From NCBI RefSeq assembly GCF_001625215.2, contig NC_030387.2, positions 27,416,517-27,480,516 on the forward strand: a stretch of DNA of 64,000 bases, read 5' to 3'. The translations under genes and the position numbers were made by a program. The number at the start of each line of letters is the position of its first letter. Position 1 is the first letter of the stretch. The stretch is from Daucus carota subsp. sativus. Lineage: Eukaryota; Streptophyta; Magnoliopsida; Apiales; Apiaceae. Below, piece after piece: positions 56,561 through 64,000 of this stretch. Under the pieces are notes generated by a model. The model searched no databases. It was given only the letters and a program-made list of their open reading frames with translations, and had not been told where the DNA came from.

Positions 56561-57324
56561 AGTGCAGCGATGCACACAATACTACTACCTTTTAATTAGT
56601 TGATCGATATCTATTCAGGTGTCATTGTTAATAATGTCCTATTTCCTGTATGTAAAAAACGTCCAAATTCTCACCATCGAATTTATATATATTATTATAT
56701 CCATTATTTTATTGACTGATAAGTTGTTGTAATACGAATTTAACCAAACAAACAGTTTTCAGTTTAGACTTATCATTTCAATTCAGATCAAAGTTATTAT
56801 ATTTATATGATTAAAGTTGCTATATTTGAATTTATTCAAACCGATAATCTCTATCATTTATACTTATAAATATATTTTAATAACTAAGAATTTATTGTAA
56901 TATAAATTTAATCAAACAGACAACTTTTACTTTTGACTTGTCATTTCAATTCACTTTAAGTTATAGATAACTATCCAAACAATCTCCTAATCAGGTAATA
57001 AAAATAAATTATTGCATAAAGGTGAACAGGTGTAATGACTATGTCTAAACAGAGGATGGTGTTATAAAAATAGTATGTGTTATTGTGTTCCACACACAAA
57101 TAGCTTATTAATATAAATTTATAGTTTTTTTTTTGAATAACAATATTAATTTATAGTTAAAGATAACTTGCTGATATATAAATCTAACCAGGTTTGACTC
57201 TAATTTTCTATTATCTAAGTAATGGTCCATTAAACTTAATTAGATATTCATATTATTATTAATCAATGAAAACACGATTACAAAATATAATAATATCTCC
57301 TTATTCCGAGCTACTAGAGATGAC
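56561..57324. other. Gene-free AT-rich stretch
   Basis: No supported gene or complete repeat. Confidence 0.45.
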
Positions 57325-58708
57325 TTTTTTTTTTTTTTTTGGCATAGAAAGAGATGAATATCATTACTTCAAATCATTCGATAATACATCTGTGAACTCT
57401 GGATAATCATTACCAGACGTCTAGACACGATCAGCTATAGAACTACTTTATCTCGCTATGAAATTAGCTACATGGTTCGCAGACCGTTTAACAAACTTCA
57501 CTGAAACTTTCCTGCCTTTGAAAACCTCCACTAGCGCCTTGCAGTCTTCTATTATTCTGCCGAAGTAAGATAGAAGGATTGAAGGACCTCTGATAGCTTG
57601 GACAGGAACTAGGCAATCAGTTTCCACATCTACATCACTATGATCATGCTCCTTCAGCCAGCTTAAAGCCTCTCTTATACCTAGAGCTTCTGCAATTTCT
57701 GGCTTAGCATTACCTGGACAACATCTCGACTGAGCTTCCACCAAAGCGCCCTCATGGTTTCTAACGATAAAAGCAAAACTGTAACAGTTGGTTGACGAAA
57801 ATATTGCGGCGTCCGTATTCACCTTAACCTTGTTATCTTTTGGAGCAACCCAGCGTTCATCACCATCCTCTTGTGTCATCAAACAAAGATAATGGTTGAA
57901 AAATTTGTCCTGGGCACATTGCCATTGGTTAAGGACCACGTTAGCAGACATTACAACATCATCCACCTCCAAACATTTTTGCTTCCAAACCATATCATTA
58001 CGACACTTCCAGATTGACCAGCATAGCATCGCACCTAATTGTCTCTTATTTTTATTCCAGCCATTAAAAGAATTCATTAGCCACTCTGCAAAAGAAAGAT
58101 AAGAGTCACCTGCCATTTGAAAACCAGCTTTTTCCCAACATGCCTGAGCAAACGAGCATTGTTAGAGAGCGTGCTGAATTGTTTCGACCTCCTCGCTATT
58201 GCACATAGGACAGAGAGGACTAATGTTAACTTTTCTTGTACACAGCTGAGGTTTAGTGGGAAGACAACCTGAAGTAGCTCTCCACACTAGATGCTTGACT
58301 TTAGGTGGAACTTTTAAATTCCATAATTCCTTCCATACATTACCTGGGACCGGAGATATTGGAATCATTTTACTTTCCTGAATTAAAGCATACGCCGTCT
58401 TCACTGAATAAAACCCAAGTTTCTCCTGCTTCCAGAATCTAACATCCTCATCTGCGCGCCTTAACGGGATAGATAGAATAAGATTTACATCCCTTTCGTC
58501 AAAAATACTTCTTACCAACTCCTCATCCCACCTATCTTCACCTGCGACCATCAACCAAGACACTGATTTATCCTGGACTGCCTCACTAGTTGTTGTAACA
58601 TAAGGGTTTGTCGAGTCTGGCAACCATGGATCAGAACTAATGCTGATGGACTCCCCATTCCCCACCCTACAACTCGTACCTGATCTGAGGATTTCCTGAA
58701 AATGACTT
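57325..58708 (-). pseudogene. 5'-truncated L1-type LINE (ORF2 C-terminus) with poly(A) tail
   Basis: On the minus strand a frame starts near 58708 and runs to a stop just before 57448, broken once by TAA at 58164-58162 (the frame is the same on both sides). The first part is a reverse-transcriptase zinc-binding region: FWKQEKLGFYSVKTAYALI, LKVPPKVKHLVWRATSGCLP and CPMCNSEEVETIQHAL. The second part is a plant-type RNase H: VNTDAAIFSS, AEALGIREAL, DVETDCLV and ANHVANFIAR. The last motif normally contains Asp (ANxVAD), here Asn. The reverse transcriptase itself and ORF1 are missing. A run of 16 T on the plus strand (57325-57340) is the poly(A) tail, as expected for a LINE 3' end. ATGACT occurs on both sides (57320-57325 and 58703-58708) and may be part of a short target duplication. 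The copy cannot move itself. Confidence 0.85.
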
Positions 58709-59397
58709 ACTCAACTTGTTCTGTCTAAGAACTATACCATCCAGGTACAATCTTATCTAGCAATTTAAATCCCATAACACTCATCCCTATAGCTAACATT
58801 CAGCAACTAAACTTTATATCTTGAGTGATACAAATTGATGAAAGAAATTAAAATTAAATAATAAACAACTATTTTTAGAAAACATACATACTTGTCTACT
58901 TATTTTCAGAAATAATTACTAATTTTCACTACAGGCACTTTTAGAATAACATATCACGATTTTATTTACTATTGTCAGGAAGATGAGCCTGTTGAAAATA
59001 ATTTCCAAGAATAATTAACATATTATATTTAAAATGAAGAAAAAATTGACATATAACGAATATAATGAATTTCTACCTACTGAAAACAACATTATTTAAT
59101 TACACAATATATATAGACATTGAGAGAACAAAATTTTAATAGAGACCCCGGAGAGAACTCTGACTTAAAAGTGACATGCTAATTCTGAAATTTAATATAT
59201 TTGGGACTTTGAGAATTACTATAAAAGAAGATAAAAAGAGGAGAGCACATATAAAGAACTAGAGATGTGAAATTTTTTAATTACTAAAAAGTGCTGTAAA
59301 AAGACGGAAGGGGTAACACCCTTGTTACGATCCACACTGATAATGACTAATAGAACGGAATACTTTCAACAGCGTTTCAATCACTTCAACTGTGTTC
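58709..59397. other. 3' flank of the armadillo-repeat gene
   Basis: AT-rich. It probably includes the 3' UTR of the minus-strand gene ending at 59398, after which nothing is recognised. Confidence 0.45.
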
Positions 59398-62300
59398 CTA
59401 AACGTCATTTTCAGCAGTCTTTGTATCATGGTGCTCGAGGTTCCGCAGTACTATCTTTGCATATATCTTCGACTGAACGGAACCTGTTGCTGAGGCCGCT
59501 GCAGCTCGCAGAGCTGCTCTTGCACGAGTATTTTGCAATAAGCTAGCATGGTATGCCGCGTGTAGATTTCCACGAAAAGTGAACTACAAATGAGAAAAAT
59601 ATAGCCATTAAGGTTTATATACTAGAATTAGTAAAGTTACTATTTCCACCATAAACTGAAAACACGTATCTCAGTACAGGGTAGAAAATGACATTAACCT
59701 GCAGCAGAGCAAATGCAGCACAAGTTCTAATTTCCATGCAGGAACTTCTGAGCATATAGGTGAATCGCTCAATTTCAGCGCCACTGAGGAATATCAGACA
59801 GTGTGAAATTAGAACAATAAGCTTAAGCGGTAAAATTTTCAGGAAGATTACAGATTACAATCTTATAAGGAAGATCGCAGAGTAACAAACGTGATATGTT
59901 TACGTGATGTTACCAGTAAAAGAACATTATAGTGACAATGTAACAACGAATGCATGATTTACAAGTTCAACTTAATTAGCGCAAACTACAGTTAGTTTAC
60001 ACTACAAAGTCTAAGCATAGAAACTTTTTCAAAGATTCCAAATGTACTCTTGGTAGCACTTACCAAAAGCGGACCAGAAAATATCATGCAAAATAATTTA
60101 CTACAACTAGATTTATCGCATTACAGAAGCTAAATTACAGTGGACAAAATAACCAGTTTACCTTATATTCTGTCTTTGGTGCCCATTGCCCAACATACTG
60201 TTTTTTAAAAAAAATTGGCCCTTTTAACCCTGTATATAAACTTCCTAATTGAGTGTGTCTTCACTATATCAGTACATGTATATACTTATATCTGTATGCA
60301 TCAAGAAGATGACGTTTTCCAGTTTTCTTAACAGGACTTGCAGTTTACTGACACAGCGGTCACCTCAAACTGCCCTGATATAATTGAGAAACTAGGGTCC
60401 AAAGAAGAAGGAATAGAATTCTTTTAGTTTATGAAGGGATTGAAGCAGCGAAACAAACAGATACGGGGTACAGATCATGAAGTTCTAGTATTCTGGTTTG
60501 GCATAGTATCTGCAAAATTGTAATCAGCTCCTGAAATACGTGTCCGTCTAACAGGACTGTACATAAATACATCTGTGCAGATGGTTAGAAGCTATTACTT
60601 TGTATGCTTATATTAAATGTGCATCCCATTTTATGCATGTTCTCATGGCACGAAAAGGGCCACTTGTACTGTGTGAAGAAGAATTTCTGTTATATTTGCT
60701 GAAACAGCTAGTAATAAGTGACAAGTGAATAAATGGATGTGGAGAGAGAGAAAGTACCTGCATCTCAGATGAGCTGTTCCTACGATATAAGCCGACAACG
60801 CGACTTCAGTCAACAATGCAGGAGATGACGATGTAGCCACAGCAGAAAGTAATTGTGGGTCAGAAAATGCAAAGATGAAGTCGTCAATGGACTTCATGGC
60901 AGAGGACCTAAATGCATCTATTTTTCTCTTCAAATTGCGTCCTGTAGAACCCCCTGATAGACAAAACTCATCCATTCTGCACAAAACTCAGAAACTAGTT
61001 AAAATTGCAAGACAATCATCCGGTGATAAAAAAGCATTCTCGCATATCAATCCTCAACTTTCATCGACAACAGAAAATTATGAACTATATCTTAAAGGTC
61101 CTAAACCCGCCATAGTAGAAATCTTATCCATTTGTTCTATTTCCTTTTTGTACATATAGAGCTACAAAAACCTCAATGCCACTGAGAATAAGAAAATAGT
61201 TCTGCCCAAAAGCACTTACATATAACGTCACAGGGGAAAATTTATTCCAACCATATATACTGATCTAAAGAATATAGAACAAATATTGTCATCGCTCATA
61301 ATAAAGGAGCTGCATTTTGAGTATCAAGATATCAATCTATTAACATAATTATCGAATTCACAATTACCCACCAAACTGATTCATTTCAGATGCAACACTG
61401 AACATACGGTGAAACATAGCATCAGAGAAATATATGCATGACTAGATTAGAGAATGAAAAAGTTTTTTTTAGGTCATTCCAAATTTAATTAAATGTAAAG
61501 GGTATTGCATCTGATACCAATATCTACTTGGTAATGTATCGGCTAAAGCAAGCAGGCTCAAAGGTAATACCTTTCTGCATAATTAGTTTTGAGAAAGGGA
61601 TATGTTGTATCTGAACATGGCAGATATCTCCACCAAACATGTACAAAGTACTAATATAAAGTCAGATATAGATATATTACTGATAACAATAGAATAGAAT
61701 AGTGTTATAAGAAAATTAAGGAACTTTTAGCACAGGAGAGTAACAGCATCATTATAGATGGGATATACCTTGTATCGAAGATATATGTAAGTGTCAACGC
61801 AGACACAAATCGCACCATTTTTGATAGAGATGAAGTACAATGGTGAGCTATATACGGTAGCCCCTCCTCATCCACTATTTGCATAGCATTAATATGATGG
61901 AAAGAGAGAGTCCAAAGAGCTTCAGCGGCACTCTCATGGACACCCTGAAGACAAAGTAATACATATTTTATTTACTATTAGGTCATGTTGAATTTTAAGT
62001 ACAAACAAAGATTCCAGGTTGAATGATTGATAAAACCAATTAGACCAAACAGATATATCAGGTTCTAGTAATGACAAAAAGTTTCGTTCTTTTGGTGCTT
62101 ATAATTACTTATCACAAAGCACTTCCTTGGTACCAATGTAAGCCATTTAAGATGCAAACAAGAACCGGAAGTAAACATTCTATACAAATCAATGTCAATG
62201 TCCCTCAATTATATTTAGACAAAAATATAAGGATAGAGGATACTGCCTTTTAAAAGCTAAAAGTCCACTTCTTCTATCTACTTATCAGATATTACTTTCC

Positions 62301-63621
62301 TGTTTGTTCGATTCTCTATCAATTCAGTCCCACAAAACATCTAATAAATATCTCCTTTGAGTTAAGTTGGTTCACAATGTTCTATTAACACCTCATATTC
62401 AGCCATAGATGTGCGTTAACTTAATAACTCATATTTATTAGGGGTTAATTATCAAACTGATCACTAAAGTGGACAAATAGTATCAAACTCATCACTTATT
62501 TCCACGGGGTCTCAAGTGGCTCACTAAAGTCGCTTAATGTATCAAACTCATCACTGCCGTTAAAGAACCTAACAGAACTTTAGACGGAATAACACATATT
62601 GACGGTAGGGTTTGACATGTGGCATGCCACATAAGTTTACATGAAAATAAAGTATGCAATCTTTTTATTAAATTACTTTTAAGATATAATTATCTAAATA
62701 AATGCATGGAACTAAATTTTAATATATAATTAACTAAACAATTAAGATTAACTTTTATGTTTTTTTATTAGATTATAATTATTTTTAAATAATATTGAAA
62801 TGTTTTCTCTTTTAATAATTATAATTATTATTGTTGGCAAAAAAATATTTCTACATTTTCTTTTTTATTTTCTTTCATTTGTTTTTCTTCAGTCTTTTTT
62901 ATTAACGTGCCACGTCAACCGCCAATGTGTCATTCCGTCTAAAGTTCTGTTAGGTTTTTTAACGGCAGTGATGAGTTTGATACCATTAAGCGATTTTAGT
63001 AAGCCACTTGAGACCTCGTGGAGATCAGTGATGAGTTTGATATCATTTGTCCACTTCAGTGATGAGTTTGATAATTAACCCTATTTATTAGTTACTCTGC
63101 AATACACAAAGTGTTTTGTTTTGCTGATATTCATAATTTGTTTGCTGTAAATCATAGATTTCGGTGGTCATCTTCAGCCGAAAACAATTTTTTTTAAATT
63201 TACATGATATTATTGAAGAACAAATTGTATAATTTTTGCATTGCACAATAATTTTATTATTTTTCATTTTAATAAACTTTTAAAAACAAATTATGCAAAA
63301 ATATATGAAATAACATAACACAGTATTGTATTGCAGAAGAATTATATTTATTATTAAGAGTGAGTTAGGAGATGCTCTAAAGTTTTAAGTATAGGTTGGT
63401 GATAAGTGGAGACTGATTATGAATATATATAATTCGATATATGGAAATTCTGCAAATACATAGGAGAAAGACTTATCACTGCTCACTTAATTTGCAATCA
63501 CATATGAGAACGACCTATCACTGCTCACTTAATTTAACATCAAGTTCAGAAACTTACTTTCGCCATTGACAGACCCAATGCAAGGAGTGAAGCAATGCCT
63601 CCACGAGTTCCAATACGAATG
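59398..63621 (-). CDS. Armadillo-repeat protein, C-terminal part (gene continues past the right edge)
   Basis: Five minus-strand exons join in phase: 63621-63558, 61944-61769, 60976-60758, 59783-59699 and 59583-59398 (stop TAG at 59400-59398). They encode the last 242 residues or so. The sequence shows armadillo-type helical repeats: GGIASLLALGLSMAKGVHES followed by AAEALWTLSFH, then a second run EIERFTYMLRSSCMEIRTCA with AFALLQFT, and RAALRAAAASATGSVQSKIY near the end. A charged, less conserved loop (NLKRKIDAFRSSAMKSIDDF) separates them. Armadillo proteins are scaffolds binding partner proteins; no enzymatic motif is visible and the specific subfamily is unknown. All splice junctions are GT/AG. 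The 5' exons lie outside the window. An intron holds the Mutator-like element at 62441-63081. Confidence 0.75.
62441..63081. mobile_element. Mutator-like MITE with long inverted ends
   Basis: 641 bp with inverted arms of about 165 bp beginning GGGGTTAATTATCAAACTGA and, inverted, GGGTTAATTATCAAACTCATC, differing at roughly a tenth of positions. The flanks carry a perfect 9-bp duplication TATTTATTA (62432-62440, 63082-63090). The arms contain repeated ATCAAACTCATCACT words. The interior is AT-rich with no gene; the ORF at 62800-63078 lies across the right arm and is an artefact. It sits in an intron of the armadillo-repeat gene. Confidence 0.85.
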
Positions 63622-64000
63622 CTAAATAGATAGCCACATTTTAGAATATAGATTAAAATCAGTTGCGACAGACAAACAAATATATAAACACACATTCATA
63701 CAGTCACACATATAGAGAGGGGATCGAGAACTAATAAATATGTAACTATGGCAAAATATCAATAAGAAAAAATACTGAACGAGCCAAGTATATTACAGGA
63801 TATAAGTAATTATCTGTGAAGTGTACTATGCTTGTGTTCGGAATTCGGATCGATGCAAACCAAAACTCATATATATGTAAAGTTTCACTAGTAGACTGTT
63901 TGTAACTTCGCATTACACTGTTTCTACCAATGGATATCTTTGCTAGACGTCTAGACTGATGTAGGATAAGGGATCAAGGATCCCAGAGAGAGGGTATTTG
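63622..64000. other. Upstream intron of the armadillo-repeat gene
   Basis: The acceptor TCTATTTAG at 63622-63630 (minus strand) marks the start of the last upstream intron. No further exon could be identified before the window ends. Confidence 0.5.

Noticed and set aside
62800..63078. 92-codon plus-strand frame
   Set aside because: It covers the right inverted arm of the Mutator-like element; the repeated residues come from the arm's internal words.

Overview
This window is nuclear DNA of a flowering plant, most likely a eudicot. It is AT-rich. Its genes have GT-AG introns and belong to plant-specific families (an AGC VIII kinase with a DFD motif, AP2/ERF factors, a plastid class 3 lipase). 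The spaces between genes are filled with plant transposons. I cannot name the species from the sequence alone.

Layout. 1-3.9 kb: a decayed Ty3/gypsy gag-protease remnant (minus strand), split by a young gag-only Copia-type element that has an internal inversion. 5.0-6.2 kb: a hAT element and a small Mutator-type element, each with a readable target-site duplication. 8.9-10.2 kb: an intronless chloroplast lipase of the phospholipase A1-I family. 11.07-11.94 kb: a Mutator-type element with 172-bp inverted ends, carrying an intact small GRF zinc-finger gene. 12-23 kb: gene-free and rich in Stowaway-like MITEs, including a three-element nest at 14.7-15.4 kb. 23.4-28.5 kb: a D6PK-like AGC kinase (two coding exons, probable intron in the leader). 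29.6-30.2 kb and 41.4-42.0 kb: two intronless group IX-like AP2/ERF genes on the minus strand, separated by about 11 kb of LTR-like, CACTA-like and MITE sequence. 42-49 kb: repeats only. 49.06-55.26 kb: a six-exon minus-strand gene for a putative nuclear protein of unknown function. 55.4-56.6 kb: three repeats nested in one another. 57.3-58.7 kb: a 5'-truncated L1-type LINE. 59.4-63.6 kb: the 3' part of a minus-strand armadillo-repeat gene that runs off the right edge, with another Mutator-type element in an intron.

The genes do not form an operon or an obvious biosynthetic cluster. The lipase (a family that can feed jasmonate synthesis) and the two ERF factors (a group that often responds to jasmonate or ethylene) could belong to one response network, but that is inference. 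The most unusual items are the Copia-type element whose internal inversion sits inside one intact target-site duplication, the transposon-borne GRF zinc-finger gene, the upstream start codons crowded before the kinase start, an ERF lacking the hallmark D19 residue, and the conserved but uncharacterised nuclear protein.
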